Notes under the pieces: model-generated
What the model saw: the letters and a program-made list of their open reading frames with translations, nothing else
Told to the model about the DNA's origin: nothing
Database searches by the model: none
Program-made: the position numbers and the translations under genes
Shown here: one piece after another, positions 17,899-29,305 of the stretch
Layout: each line of letters starts with the position of its first letter
Position numbering within the stretch: the stretch's first letter is position 1
NCBI GenBank assembly: GCA_002917075.1
Contig: NTMA01000023.1
Location: 248,001 to 312,000, forward strand
DNA length: 64,000 nucleotides
Direction of reading: 5' to 3'
Source: Hawksworthiomyces lignivorus
Lineage: Eukaryota > Ascomycota > Sordariomycetes > Ophiostomatales > Ophiostomataceae

Positions 17899-18547
17899 CC
17901 ATCCTTTTATGTACTTGTTAGGCTAGGTAAAAATGCGCATTCAATGCTAAGCAATTACATGGATATTTTAAGAACCTCTGTTGGCGTTGCTAATGTCGCG
18001 CCCGGTTCATGCGCACTCTGCTCTTCTGTTGCTGCTGTACTTTCTCTATATATATTTATCACATTTGTATACACTTTCGTCAGTAACTTATATTACACGT
18101 AAAATGTTTATATTTTTGATGCGCGTATATTATATCTTTATGAAAGGCACAGTAAAGTGATATATACTATTTAACTCGAGCGGAAACGAGCTATACGAGA
18201 AGTTAAGAACCTTTATGGACATTATACCCTTTTCTGCCTAACTCACACTCTCTTAAGGCTGCTAATTTAGTGTTGTGGAATGCCAATTACTGTACGTGAC
18301 TACTAAATAGTATCTCCCTATAACAGAAGATTTAATGATATAACAGTGAAACTGCTCGTTAGCCTGTAGACCCTATTCACGTCTAAGCTCCGCTCCGTCG
18401 TCGGCAGACAGGATATTACAGAGGCTTTCAGACCTCGATTTCAGCTCTCGTTAAACAGTTATCCACATCGTCCATCAGACTTGAGATACCCACAATATTT
18501 GCATCTCAGCGCGCTTCATCGACTCTAGATATTCTACAGAACTCCAG

Positions 18548-19717
18548 ATGGTGACGAAACCCACGGCACTCATAGTTGGTGCCGGAATCGCGGGCCTTTC
18601 GGCAGCCTGGTGGCTGGACAAAGCCGGCTGGAGGTCTATCATTATTGAGAGAAACCCAGCGATTCGAGAGGGAGGCTACATCGTAGTCCTGTCCGGGCCG
18701 AGCTGCGAAACGATCCGCCGCATGGACCTGCAGCACAGTCTGGATGAGGTCTGCTACAAATTTAGCGAGAACGTGCTCAACGACAGATCCGGCCACGAGC
18801 TGCTGCGCCTCCGCTATAAAGACGTCCATGGGGAAATAGAGAGCCTTGCACTATGCCGAGATGATCTCGCTCGCACACTCGCGGGAGCTTTGCCCGACAG
18901 CGTTGTTATTCGTTTTAACGAGTCTCTGGGAAAAGTCTCTGATGACGGTAACAAAATCCACGCAACGTTCACGAGTGGCGAATCCATCGAAGCAGACCTG
19001 CTGATCGGGGCTGACGGCCTCCGCTCTTCAGTTCGGGATCGGTTTTGGAACGGCGTGGACTGTCTGGAACACCTTGGCTACAGTTATGCTGTATATGACG
19101 TCGACGGCAAGGACAAGCTTTGCTCCGACTGCGTCTCTTTTAATCGTCCTGGCCACATGGACATTCTCTACCAGCTACGAAATGACCGACTAGCAGTGCT
19201 ACACATATGGCGAGATGACAATGTGGCACTGCAGGACCGCGGCAACAGAATGAAGACCGTCTGCGATGCCACTGCTGGAGGGCAGATCAAGCTCATCAGC
19301 GATGCTGTTAACCGCGCAGAACAGGCTGGCTGCACGCCCGTTGTTGACGGCCTCACCATGGTTAATTTAACACGCTGGTCTAAAGGGAGGGTTCTTCTAC
19401 TTGGCGATGCAGCTCACTGCCTCACGCTAATGTCTGGCCAAGGGGCGGGAATGGCCATTGTGTCTGCCGAAGTCTTGGGAAAGGAGCTAATGGCAACCAA
19501 GGACGTCTCCCAGGCCTTGGCCAATCATGAGAGGAAGCTCCGCCCGGTTATCAAACGGCTTCAGGAACGCAGCCGAAGCATGGCCGCCATGTACATTCCA
19601 AGAAGCTGGTTCGGTTACTACTTCCGCAACCTCTGTTTGAAAATTATGCCTTACTCGTGGATAGTTTCTTGGTTTGTAAATAGCGCAAAAGCCGAGCTAG
19701 ATTTGACCAAGAATTGA
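18548..19717 (+). CDS. FAD-dependent monooxygenase (TetX/PHBH class), intronless
   Basis: Class A flavoprotein monooxygenase, 389 aa, using FAD and NAD(P)H to hydroxylate a small, probably aromatic or polyketide, substrate. The dinucleotide-binding GAGIAG (residues 11-16) follows a hydrophobic beta strand. IGADGLRSSVRD is the conserved DG-type motif near residue 155, and LLLGDAAHCLTLMSGQGAGMA the GD motif binding the FAD ribityl chain near residue 295. Length is typical of stand-alone enzymes. The gene has no intron although most neighbours do. A short C-terminal hydrophobic segment (about residues 357-380) may associate with membrane. It stands alone between the Arn/Sit transporter and a pseudogene, so its pathway is unknown. 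Confidence 0.88.
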   Translation: MVTKPTALIVGAGIAGLSAAWWLDKAGWRSIIIERNPAIREGGYIVVLSGPSCETIRRMDLQHSLDEVCYKFSENVLNDRSGHELLRLRYKDVHGEIESLALCRDDLARTLAGALPDSVVIRFNESLGKVSDDGNKIHATFTSGESIEADLLIGADGLRSSVRDRFWNGVDCLEHLGYSYAVYDVDGKDKLCSDCVSFNRPGHMDILYQLRNDRLAVLHIWRDDNVALQDRGNRMKTVCDATAGGQIKLISDAVNRAEQAGCTPVVDGLTMVNLTRWSKGRVLLLGDAAHCLTLMSGQGAGMAIVSAEVLGKELMATKDVSQALANHERKLRPVIKRLQERSRSMAAMYIPRSWFGYYFRNLCLKIMPYSWIVSWFVNSAKAELDLTKN

Positions 19718-20253
19718 TTTTGCCCTCTGTAGAGTAGCAAAAATGGACTTAATTCATCTTGATGGTACTCGTATGTAGAGTCTGCTCGGCGTCAGCCACA
19801 GGTGTAGCCCCCCGCCCCAACTACACGGACTACCGAGGTCTTTGCTGCGGGCCTATAAGGCCGATCAATCACGCTCGCAATAGGTAGCCTGACGGGCAAG
19901 ATCAACTTTCTAACTGCTACACTTATTGTGTTTCTCGTGTCTCATACATCAACATTCCACGGCGGTTTTATATACGTAAAGTTGAGGCAAGTAGTATCAT
20001 TTCATGTACCATGGAGTAACAGTATATAGTCTTCTTATAACCAATAGCTCATGTTATCGCTTACACACCACATGACATCAATACCTATAGAAACAAGTGA
20101 ACATTATTATTTAAAGCCATGCCACGTTTATTAATTAAGTAAGGTGCAGCACGCTATTATTGTAACTGTAAAGAAAAAGTACAAAAAAAAAAAAAAAAAG
20201 AATACATTACTTGAAAGTCACGGGAACAAATTTAATACAACTAGCTAGAAGCT
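19718..20253. other. intergenic, no gene seen
   Basis: AT-rich 3' flank with a poly-A run near 20183-20200. Nothing recognisable. Confidence 0.45.
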
Positions 20254-20871
20254 TCACTCCAATTCCGAACACATCCAAACATCAGAAAGATGCATGAACA
20301 GAGCATCACTCGGCCTGTCCTTGCCGAGATAGCTAGGGACATGTTCGTTGAGTTCCCAAGCGGTCAACTTAAGATAATAGATCTGCTCGCAAACCCACTC
20401 TTCACATTCTTTACGAAAAGGTATCTCACCATTTTTGCATCGCTCGGAAATGCGCTCAAGGGTCGTATTGCAACCGTCACGCAGCCGAAGCAGTTTGAGC
20501 TCCATAAATACATTTTTGGCGTGCGACATGTTGTCAAACCCCATGTTGATACTGCGCAGCGTTGTACTGCGGTCATCGACGTCGGGGAGTCAGCATATGC
20601 ATAGCTGTTCACGAGGCTCGGACACTCGGCTCATTTAACAGCCCTTAGAGCTGCGCGCCCTAGGTAAGCGCCTGCCATCAGAATAACGCCCCCCATGCCA
20701 GCACCGCGAGCCTTGTTGATCTCGCCGCTGCCGGTGCGGTTCGCTGTCTCGCCTCCCACCATTTTCGACGTATCGCTGAGCATGAGGACCAGCACCACCG
20801 GCGTGGTATCCTTGTGCCAAGTGTCGATCATGGCATCATCGTATGCGGATGGGTTATATCAACGTGCAGCT
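20254..20871 (-). pseudogene. decayed Fe/2OG-dioxygenase-like fungal gene
   Basis: Minus-strand protein similarity is broken over two frames. The segment 20831-20631 encodes DTWHKDTTPVVLVLMLSD followed by GGETANRTGSGE, the pattern of a conserved fungal family with a 2-oxoglutarate/Fe(II) dioxygenase-like fold (a GGET turn after a run of hydrophobics). It ends at a stop. The C-terminal helical part (LERISERCKNGEIPF and onwards) resumes in the frame of 20254-20544, with a stop at 20590-20592 between them. Upstream, LHVDITHPHTMMP is read in yet another frame (near 20832-20871). Two frame changes and at least one internal stop within 600 bases indicate a dead gene. Family naming is from memory of the motif pattern and is moderate. 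Confidence 0.55.
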
Positions 20872-21560
20872 TGGTGCTGATGGCATCGAGGGCGTGTATC
20901 GCTTGACCGAGTACCCCACGAAGCTGCTGCTAGCTGATAGCGTGGAGGATAGGCCTCGAGTTAATTGTCAATATGTTGTCGGTTGGTAGGCGTGGGTCAC
21001 CTAAACGCAGCCGCCGCCAAGAACAGACGATTGGGATCGACACAGCCTGAATCCTTCTGACTGACTAGGCCGTATTCATTCACCTAGCACACCCGATGTT
21101 CCATACATAGACACGGGACGAATTTAAGGTTGTAGGCCTAAAGTAGGCGATGGGGTGCATCTAAGCCTCAACCCCTTGATTTGCCGCAGGCGAGTTTCCA
21201 CACGAAAACCACTGGCAGCACCCAATGCCCTCAACACGTGCACTGCCATTACTCCTGAAGGAATTTTGCAAATTGCTACCGTGGCTCGAAATTTGACAGC
21301 GGTTGTTGATTATTTGTCTTATTTGACATGCCTTGTCCCTAGTTTTCTTTCTGTATCATTTTTACTTTCCAAATTTGGTATCTCATAGGGCCTTATTCTA
21401 TGTAGAGCAGGAAGCGTCTCATGCCCCTGTTCATCCGCCTATGTTCTCTTTTGTAGTAGCCCTCTATAATTTTTTTTGAACATCTTCTCAATTGTGTCAC
21501 GTTTTTGCGAAACTTTTGCTTTCTTCTTTTCCACCTCCAAAAAAAAAAAAAAATACTAAG
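20872..21560. other. intergenic
   Basis: Possibly the further-decayed N-terminal part of the pseudogene at its left end; the right half is a pyrimidine-rich promoter ending in a poly-A tract (21540-21553) just before the next ATG. No other gene is seen. Confidence 0.4.
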
Positions 21561-22379
21561 ATGCTTCTCTCCGCTCTTGTTGTCTTTATATGTTGCGCGG
21601 TGTCCGTAGCGGAGGCAGAGGCGGACACGACAAACCTCACTTTGCCGGGGACCACCGAGATCGATCTGATCTTCCCCCGCAACGCCACCTACGCGCCCAC
21701 AGCAGCATTTCCAATCGTCTTCGCGTTCCAGAACGCAAAGCTCGCCGCCCATCTGAACCCTGGCATGGACATGACGCTCACACAGATCAGCGGCGCCGGC
21801 TCTGATGGATACCCAACCATCAATCTACAGTATGCCAACTTCTCGAGCAGCGAGCCACTCTATGTGTACACGTACACCAGCCTCTTTCGCAACCTGACGG
21901 GTGCCGCGGCGCAGTATACACTCGTTTGGGAGTTCTCGGCGGTCAACTGCTCGACCAGCGCAGCCCACGGCGACCTTCTAAGTCGTCACGTCACCTTCAC
22001 CATTGCCAGCGACGGCCAGGCGCCAGATCTAGTTGCCGCCACGGCCCGTGACACTTGCGCCGATATCCCCAGCATCGCCCACAATATCACGGCAATAGAG
22101 GATAAAATCCTCTACAATCTAGGTACAAACTACCAAAGCGACACCTGTGTCGACTTCTCGGACATCACACCCACACCGGCTGGAAACCCCTGCGCCGTCA
22201 CGGTGGATTCCGCCACGGCCGCCAGCATTTCAGCAGCCATCACGGCCTCGATATGCGACAGCAGCGCCGCGGGCCTAGTGAGTTGTCCGGCCAGCAAGGG
22301 GGCGGCAGCGGGGAAGGCTACTTACTCTATTGCTGTACTTGTTATCAGTCTCTTTGCAGCACTGCTAGGATTTGCGTAG
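21561..22379 (+). CDS. secreted GPI-type surface protein (DUF7136-like)
   Basis: Intronless, 272 aa. Signal peptide in residues 1-21 (MLLSALVVFICCAVSVAEAEA), a beta-rich domain starting TTEIDLIFPRNATYAPTAAFPIVF that matches a conserved fungal secreted family I know as DUF7136, five or more N-glycosylation sequons, a small-residue region rich in Ala/Ser around 235-255, and a hydrophobic C-terminal tail (YSIAVLVISLFAALLGFA) typical of GPI-anchor signals. Cysteines at about 134, 170, 197 and 211 could pair. Function unknown; probably cell wall or plasma-membrane exposed. The start is the ATG after a poly-A stretch; the frame is open upstream but without a second ATG giving a better signal peptide. 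Confidence 0.85.
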   Translation: MLLSALVVFICCAVSVAEAEADTTNLTLPGTTEIDLIFPRNATYAPTAAFPIVFAFQNAKLAAHLNPGMDMTLTQISGAGSDGYPTINLQYANFSSSEPLYVYTYTSLFRNLTGAAAQYTLVWEFSAVNCSTSAAHGDLLSRHVTFTIASDGQAPDLVAATARDTCADIPSIAHNITAIEDKILYNLGTNYQSDTCVDFSDITPTPAGNPCAVTVDSATAASISAAITASICDSSAAGLVSCPASKGAAAGKATYSIAVLVISLFAALLGFA

Positions 22380-23094
22380 GGAAATGAACTCTACTCTTCT
22401 TCTCCATATGACGGGGGCAGATGCTTTTTTTTTGTTCATTTTTTAATGTAGGATCTACTTTCTAATAATATTTTAGTTCACACTATTACGTCTTTCTTGC
22501 ACTTCTCTCATCTCCTCTATGTTCTTACGGTTCTAGGATATGTATATGAACACGCTGTAAATTACCACACAGCAATGGTCCTGACCAAGTGTTGTAGTAT
22601 CGTGCGGCTTGGCGTGTTTGCTTCAGCACAAGGACTGGTGAAGTCAACAGAGAAGAAAAAAGCGCGCCTGGGCGTGACTGATCGAAGCAAATAAGATGTA
22701 CTATAGCATATGGGAGACTTGGCTGGCCGTCGGAAGCTTGCAGAAGGCTTCTTTCGAGCCCACAAGACAATCTCCGTATTATACACAGTGACTCCTTTCA
22801 CAAACACACCTCGCTCCTTGATAAAGCCTTTCCAACCTTCGGTTGGTAGGATTCTGCCAAGTCGAGGCAAGCGGGGCGCGGCTGAAGAGGGGCTAGGATG
22901 GACTGCGCCCAGTACTTCTATAGCCCGGAGGGCCCAAGAGCATTCCGTAATACACTCTACCTCTATTGACTTCCACCTTGATCGTTAGGAACTTTGCAAC
23001 TGTTTCGCTGATTCTGCCAGGCTCCTCGGCTCCGTACACCTACCGAACTTTTCCTAACAGCAGGGTTGCAACGAATCAGCCTAGAATCTCTTTC
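22380..23094. other. intergenic, no gene seen
   Basis: AT-rich terminator-like T run at 22425-22445, then mixed sequence up to the HET gene. Nothing recognisable on either strand. Confidence 0.4.
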
Positions 23095-25405
23095 ATGCCT
23101 CACCTCAAAGCCCAAACCGGCAACAATGATTCGCAACCAAGCTTGTGTGCCGCTTGCAGCGCCGTCTTCAGAGGACCGCAGCGGCTTCGCAAAGAGGAAA
23201 TCCACCACGTTCTCCGCCAGGATGTGCTGATGGCCGCAGAGAAAGACTGCTATATTTGCAGCGTCATCGTAAAGAGCGAGGAATGGAAAGCGATAGACGC
23301 TACTGCGCCGTTCCAGTCCACATGGTATCTGACGCCGACGCCGGGTCTACCGTCTAGCTGGCTCAAGCTCACGATTGACGCGATGGGAAACGACCTGGGC
23401 TCCGACGATGCCGACTACGATTCCTCTTCGGAGGGTAGTGCTGCGGATGCTCTCTGTACGTTGCCAGACAATTCGGCTGCTGGGTTTGTCTTGCCGAATT
23501 CGCCCGTGTGGTTCTTTTCGGTTCTGCCTGCGACAGGTTAGCCACTGTTCTTATTTTTCAATTCTTTGTAACAAGCAAGATTCCGCATCTCTCACACGCT
23601 CTCTCTCTCTCTCTCTGCGGTTGCGTGTACGGATAGAAGTGCAAGAGAATGTTGGTGACCGCCAGCCTCCGCTCGGGTCTGAGGACCCAGCACTGCTTGA
23701 CTTGGCTGGCCAATGGCTGTCGGAATGCCAGACGCGGCATTCCCGTTGTGGCGTAGCGAAGCCCAGCTTCTGTCCTACAAGGCTTGTTGAAATCGTTGCA
23801 GACAACCTTGCCAGAGTCGTCCATACACAAGGCCACAACCTGGATGAGCCCTATGCGTCGCTGTCGCACTGCTGGGGGAAGAAGCCAACCCTCAAGCTCT
23901 TGGGGTCCAACGTTCAGCAGTTGCAATCCGAGATCAAGGCTGACGACCTACCCACCCGATACCAAGAAGCGCTTGCCGTGTGCCGAAGACTCGGTGTGCG
24001 GTACATCTGGATCGACTCTCTGTGCATCGTACAAGACTCGCCCGAAGACTGGCGCCGGGAGGCGGCCTTGATGAAAGACGTGTACGAAAATTCCGTCCTC
24101 AACATTGGCATGGCAGCCACGGACGACGGGGTCGACGCCAGCTTCCAGTCCCGCGACACGCGTCTTATTAGCCCTCTGCGCATTGCCGCTGCGTGGGCGA
24201 ATACCACCGACGACAACGGGAGAGACAGCGGCAGCAGTAAAGCAGCCGATTACTTTCTCTGCAGCCAGGACGCCTACGATGAACAGGTTGCAGAGAGCCC
24301 GCTGCGCCGGCGCGCGTGGGTTGTCCAGGAGATCTACCTGACGCCACGCACGCTGTACCTCACAAAGAGCCAGCTGTGGTGGGAATGCCGCGAGCTCGAG
24401 GCCTCCGAGACGTTTCCTAACGGCGTACCGGCGGCAGCCTTCTTGATGAGGCGGGGGAACGACGAGAAAGGAGAAGTGGCCGCGCCTGGCGCGTTTCGCA
24501 ATGCGGCGGACGTCCACCAGCGGTGGCGCGGTCTCGTGGAGACGTACACAGCCTGCGGACTGACCATGCTCGGAGACAAGATGATGGCGTTCGCCGGCCT
24601 TGCCCAGTACTTCCAGGACCGCTTACCGGGCGACCCCTACGTGGCCGGCCTGTGGCGCTCTGAGCTGCCACTGACGCTGTACTGGGAGACAAACCGGGTA
24701 CGCCCGTGCTACCGCCCAGCCGCGTACCGCGCGCCTTCGTGGTCGTGGGCGTCGGTGGAGGGGCCGGTTCAGTTTTGGCCCGCAGAGGCTGAGGCTGTCA
24801 GAGTTGATGTCAGACCGCAGTGTGCTATACTCTCAGTAATCTCCCACGAAGTGGACCTGAACAACAAGACCGGCCTCCTTCGCGGCGGCTACATCGAGAT
24901 CCGGGGCTGCCTTGCCGAAATTGGCGTCATCAACGGCCACATTTCCGTACCCAACCCAGATACCTCGTCATGGCACTACATCCGGGACACAGACGAGGAC
25001 CGGCAGCACCAGCATCTTGCTCGAGTTGACGACAACGACGACAGCCAGCCACGAAGCTTTACAATCTTTAACTTCGACGAGTGCTCTTTAGAGGGCGAGC
25101 CTCTCGTGTCGTATCTAGACAACCTATCTGATGCAGCCTACACGGACGGCCGTATGGACGGTAGTGTGCGTATCACTACTAGCAGTATGCGCCTGCAGTT
25201 CGGCTTTAGCTTCTTTTCCCTACCTGTCATGCAGTACGTGTATGCGCCAGAGACGGAACTATGCCTAGAGGGCCTAGTCCTATTACGAAACGACAAATGG
25301 CCAACCTATATTTATCAGAGAACGGGAAGCTTTTCTATAGTAGGAGAGACTGCAATACAAGAACTTTTACATAGAAGTATAGAGAAAGAGCTTAGGATTC
25401 TTTAA
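23095..25405 (+). CDS. HET-domain protein (heterokaryon incompatibility), 2 exons
   Basis: 736 aa; exons 23095-23536 and 23637-25405. The N-terminal part has a Cys-rich start (LCAACSAVF, CYICSVI). The HET domain starts at YASLSHCWGKKPTLKL, continues with DDLPTRYQEALAVCRRLG, and carries the hallmark YIWIDSLCIVQDSPEDW and YENSVLNIGMAAT segments. The C-terminal region keeps RAPSWSWASVEGPV, the usual Trp-rich end of this subfamily. HET proteins trigger cell death or growth arrest on non-self fusion; the target here is unknown. The 100-nt intron (donor GTTAGC) contains a CT dinucleotide run of about 18 bases near 23597-23616, which could make its length variable between strains. The frame is intact, unlike the two HET pseudogenes on the right side of the window. 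Confidence 0.9.
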
Positions 25406-26002
25406 CTTATTGGCATAGTGTTACGACCTCTTGCGTGAGGGACAGGTGATGATATACGGTGTACTGCACGGTGCATGTATTGTGAAGGTGCTGTGTAGTT
25501 ACGACCGAAGGATTGAGAACCCTACTCCTGATACATGCTGTTGCGATTTTCAAAAGTCTCTAACTAGAGGTCCTTGTCGATACATAAGAAATTTCCCTGA
25601 AGGTCGACAATGTTATAGGTTATTGAGTTGTGGCAGAAGGGGAGGCCACAGTGACAACAAGGGCTGCCCACAACCCTTGAATAGGGAAGGAGTTCCTATA
25701 TTTATTTTGTCTATGGTTACTGATTACAATTTTTTTAAAAAAAAAATCTTTACAGTCTATTAATCGCAAAAACCCAATTGATTCATCTAAAACGAGACGC
25801 TGTGGCTGTGCCACAAGAGCACATGAAAGGACACTCTCTAAGCAGTCCAGAGCAGGGACTGCACAGGCGCACGTCTTTAAGAGGAAATTTTCTGGTGAAC
25901 ATTTTCGTATGGGATAATGGGCTGTTATGCGCATTACGCTTTTGGAGATCACGTACAGAAGCCTATATTATTTATTTCATTCCCTAGATAAATTCTGCAC
26001 GG
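25406..26002. other. convergent intergenic region
   Basis: 3' flanks of the HET gene and the SDR gene; an A/T run lies at 25730-25748. No gene seen. Confidence 0.45.
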
Positions 26003-27122
26003 TCATTGTTTTTCTGTCTCGGCCAGAATACTATTGAGAGCCTCTTGGAGCCCATCTGTGAAGCTAATCCAATTGTCTCTAGCACCCCACTTCTTGAGAA
26101 GTTGTTTTTCAAAAGTATCGTCTATTCTTGCGTTGATCCTCCCCATGCCAGGAAGGTCTTCAATGAACTCTTTCTCTGGGTATAACCTGCGCCAGATTGC
26201 CAGAATATCGTTCCAGTTGAATGGCGAGCACCATGCCTGCATGCGGGCATTCTTAACACTCGAGTCTATTAGCGACGCGATGTGGAGTAGTGCTACATCT
26301 TGGATATTCACATAGTAAACTAAAGAAGCATATATTAACTTCTGCAGCTTCTAGTGTCATATGGGAATGAGACTTACGAGCCGAAATATTCTTTATGAAA
26401 TCCGTCTCCCCGCGATAGAGCTGGCTGATCCAACCAGGCGACTTTCGATTCACATAGTGCTTGTGCAGCACCGGGCCGATCAGAGTGTACGGGCTCACTA
26501 CATTAACCTCGAATTGTGGATGTTCTTCTGCGGAAAACTTCCATACAAACTTCTCAGCCTCTGCCTTGCTCGCCATATAGACGATAGGTCCCAATTGCGG
26601 GCTGTCATACGGCGGCTGGGCAGCCCATGCTGCTCTGACAGCTGTGTCGTTCCAGGAATCGCGACCGACGATGGTTTCCTCCTTTGAGAACGGCTCTGGC
26701 ATGAAGGCTGCCACTGAAGACGACGTGTATACAAATCGTTTGACTGTAGGCTCGCGAGCCGCGGCATTCAGGAGGGCTGAGACACTCTTGACGGTGGGCG
26801 GGATGACATTGTTAGGATTTGGGTCGAAGCTCAGAATGGCGGCTGCATGTACGACCCCCTGAACGCCTTTGACAGCGGCGTCATAATCACTGTCTGACGA
26901 GGCAAGGAAATCAAGAAGGACAAGTTCCAGATTATCATTGCGAGCAGCCTCGGCGAACATCTCATTAGTAACCCAGGCGGCGGCAGAGAGATCTCGAACA
27001 GTGCCGCGAACTTTGTAGCCATGGTCAAGGAGCTGCTTGGCTATGTGCGAAGCGAGGAAGCCTGTTATGCCAGTAAGTAGAATCCATGAGCCCTTTGGGA
27101 TTGCGACTGGTAGTTCTGACAT
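26003..27122 (-). CDS. extended SDR aldehyde/ketone reductase (Gre2-like), 2 exons
   Basis: NAD(P)H-dependent reductase of the dihydroflavonol-reductase/Gre2 group, 353 aa, cytosolic. Exons on the minus strand are 27122-26378 and 26319-26003, with a 58-nt intron (GTAAGT to TTTAG). The cofactor loop is TGITGFLASHIAKQLL (residues 18-33), the Arg in TVRD suggests NADPH preference, the active-site Tyr-x-x-x-Lys is YMASK (near residue 185) with Ser in VYTSSS (near 133). Splicing joins ISALYYVNIQDVALLHIASL, the conserved C-terminal substrate-domain start. The last 100 residues close the fold. It is not visibly linked in an operon-like way to neighbours. Confidence 0.92.
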
Positions 27123-27728
27123 TGTCGTTAGTATTGTTTGCTCTGTTCTGAATTCAAGTGTTTTTGTTATTTTATATTTATATATATTTATATATATAAG
27201 TATTTTTTGCTCGGAAAATGTTGCATATGTTTGCTAAATGACTGAATAACATAACATTGCTGAAGAGATTTGCTCGTAATCTTATAGGCTTTCACTTATA
27301 GTATGCAAGAGACAGTTTGCAGTTTTAAGTTTCTCATATATTTCCTACTTGGGAATGTATAGATGCGACAAACCTGGCCATGAATTGCTCACCGCAGTTG
27401 CCCCACAAAGGACAAGTCACCAATCTGATATCGACTTGGTGGCTTGTAGAATCATACAGAGCAGATGAGATTTGCTTCCACCATAGGGTGTCAGAAGTAG
27501 ACTTTCAACACGCCAAAGGATATCCCCGCTGCAATCGACTAGAAATATTTTCAGGAAATATCCTCTTTGGGAATGTGTAGAATGGCCTGTTGCTGACAAA
27601 TTCTGACCCACTTCCAAGTCTTATCGGATTCACAAATGAGCCACAAGTTGAAAGCTTCTCATGGCTAGAGTTACAACTTCTCCTTTTGGGAATTTCATAC
27701 TTTTTCAAAGCTACCTTTCTCTCATAAT
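27123..27728. other. intergenic, AT-rich
   Basis: Begins with a TATA/TTTATA-rich segment (27165-27200), likely promoter of the minus-strand reductase. No gene seen. Confidence 0.45.
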
Positions 27729-28818
27729 ATGTCTATCAAATTCAGGCAATGCAAATTCACAACATTTTCACAGACTGCCGATGAGTCCGGTCAGCCTGCT
27801 GTTAGCCGTGAGAGACCGTCGCTCCGGGCCTTGCATTTCGTTAACACAACTCATCCCCGCGATGCAACTTCGACAGAGGCAATTGGATCCATTCGTTCTC
27901 ATGTCGCAAAGGAGATTCATGCCACCCGCCGACAACGCAAGAAGCTAAGGAGTCAGACTCGGCCCGATGGAAAAGCCCCACCTGGCTACGTGAAAAGGTC
28001 TGTCAGACTTACAGCTGAAATGGATGCCGAACATAGTGACGTTCAGGGATCACCGACCCAGAAACTACAGGCCAAGATATCCAGCCTAGATACTGTGCTT
28101 TTAGCTACACAACGACGTGGCCCGCTTGATCGTCTTACTCATCCGCTTAGCAGTGTCGAGCTGTCTCTAATCGATCATTGTAAGCGTTAACAGAGATACT
28201 TGATATCCGTTCTTAAAAAATCAAGACATAAGACACACCATGGCAATCGTCAAAGGAACTTACATGATTCTAGATCTTACTGTGACAGTTCCGGAAACTT
28301 TTGGCAATAACAACGAGGAAGGCTCCCTTAATCAAAACATGGTCCCCACCTGGGTTTCTTTTGTGCTTTCTGACACCGGCTTATTATCCGCTATACTTCT
28401 TGTAACATGCCAAATTCTGATAAAAACCAATAGTCATTGCGATAGCCTATACAATAGGATGGCTATATGGTATAAAGGATATTGTCTTCGATCTATCACC
28501 AATGCCATATCAGAAGAAGGTGCAGCGATAAGCTACTCTACGCTAGCAAAGGCCACAGTTATGTGCTCCTACGAGGTAGATTCTCAACGTACTACCAGTT
28601 GTGATCGAATATGGCTGACTGGCATTTAGATCAAATATGGAGATTACGCTATTGCACACCACCATGCGAGCGGCGTTGCCAGGATGATTGAGATGATTGG
28701 GTCCCCAGAAAATATTGGCCCAGATGATCTTATCGGCCAACTCATCATGGGATCATGGCAAAATTTAAAAAGGGCACTAGCTAGAGTCACTACGGTAATG
28801 AATCAAAAGAGGGTTTAG
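27729..28818 (+). CDS. shortened fungal transcription-factor-like protein, 3 exons
   Basis: 313 aa; exons 27729-28179, 28274-28575, 28630-28818, found by joining DHYLTVTVPETF across the first intron and CSYEIKYGDYAIAHHHASGV across the second (54 nt, GCTGACT branch). The N-terminus carries the pattern FVNTTHP followed by a basic VAKEIHATRRQRKK stretch, known from fungal regulators that lack a zinc cluster but have a fungal_trans_2 region. The middle (WVSFVLSDTGLLSAILLVTCQ) and GVARMIEMIGSPENIG match that region. Relatives are usually 450-550 aa, so about a third of the C-terminus is missing: the frame ends at TAG 28816. It may be a truncated allele or have further exons I cannot define. Role unknown. 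Confidence 0.6.
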
Positions 28819-29305
28819 AATCTATCATAGTCACATAACCAAATTGATAATACACGCTTGCATTTCCTTCACGTCCCAATATCCAGCAGGATGCTCTGAT
28901 AACGACTACTTCCATTCTACAGGCACGTAGGGCATATTGAGTTGTCAGCAAGCCATTGAAATAGCAGAAGTTTCTTAATATGTGGTGCTGTAAGGCTCTG
29001 CCGTCGTCTAGCCTAATTAATATAGCACTGGTAGACTTTTAAGCTTATTTATTGGAGGGCTTCCTGTCAAGAATCGATCTATTCAAATAATGGTAGGGCT
29101 AACATCCCTCACGGTGACGAGCTCCGGGTCTTTGGTCCCATACATTACAGGAATAGAACCCCGGCTGTAGATTTAGAATAATGATTTTACAATTTTTTTT
29201 TTTTTTTTTTCAAAAGCTTAAAACAGTTTAATGATATATATTAAATACAAGTAGCCCAACCCAACTACCGTTCCAATGCTGTCTAGTCCTTTTTCCCAAA
29301 TTAAA
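28819..29305. other. intergenic
   Basis: May contain eroded 3' sequence of the preceding gene; a poly-T run lies at 29190-29211. Nothing else recognisable. Confidence 0.4.

Larger units (their letters stand above)
17404..18547. other. AT-rich divergent intergenic region
   Basis: About 1.1 kb between the MFS transporter and the FAD monooxygenase. It holds a 10-base tandem repeat (17655-17696), one inverted CGG element (17886-17897) and AT-rich sequence from 18040 to 18350. The open frame at 17863-18102 has no recognisable domain and is probably chance. Confidence 0.45.

Noticed and set aside
23537..23636. CT repeat as a coding segment of the HET gene
   Set aside because: The CT run lies between a GT donor and TAG acceptor and its translation (Ser-Leu repeats) interrupts the HET protein; it is intronic.
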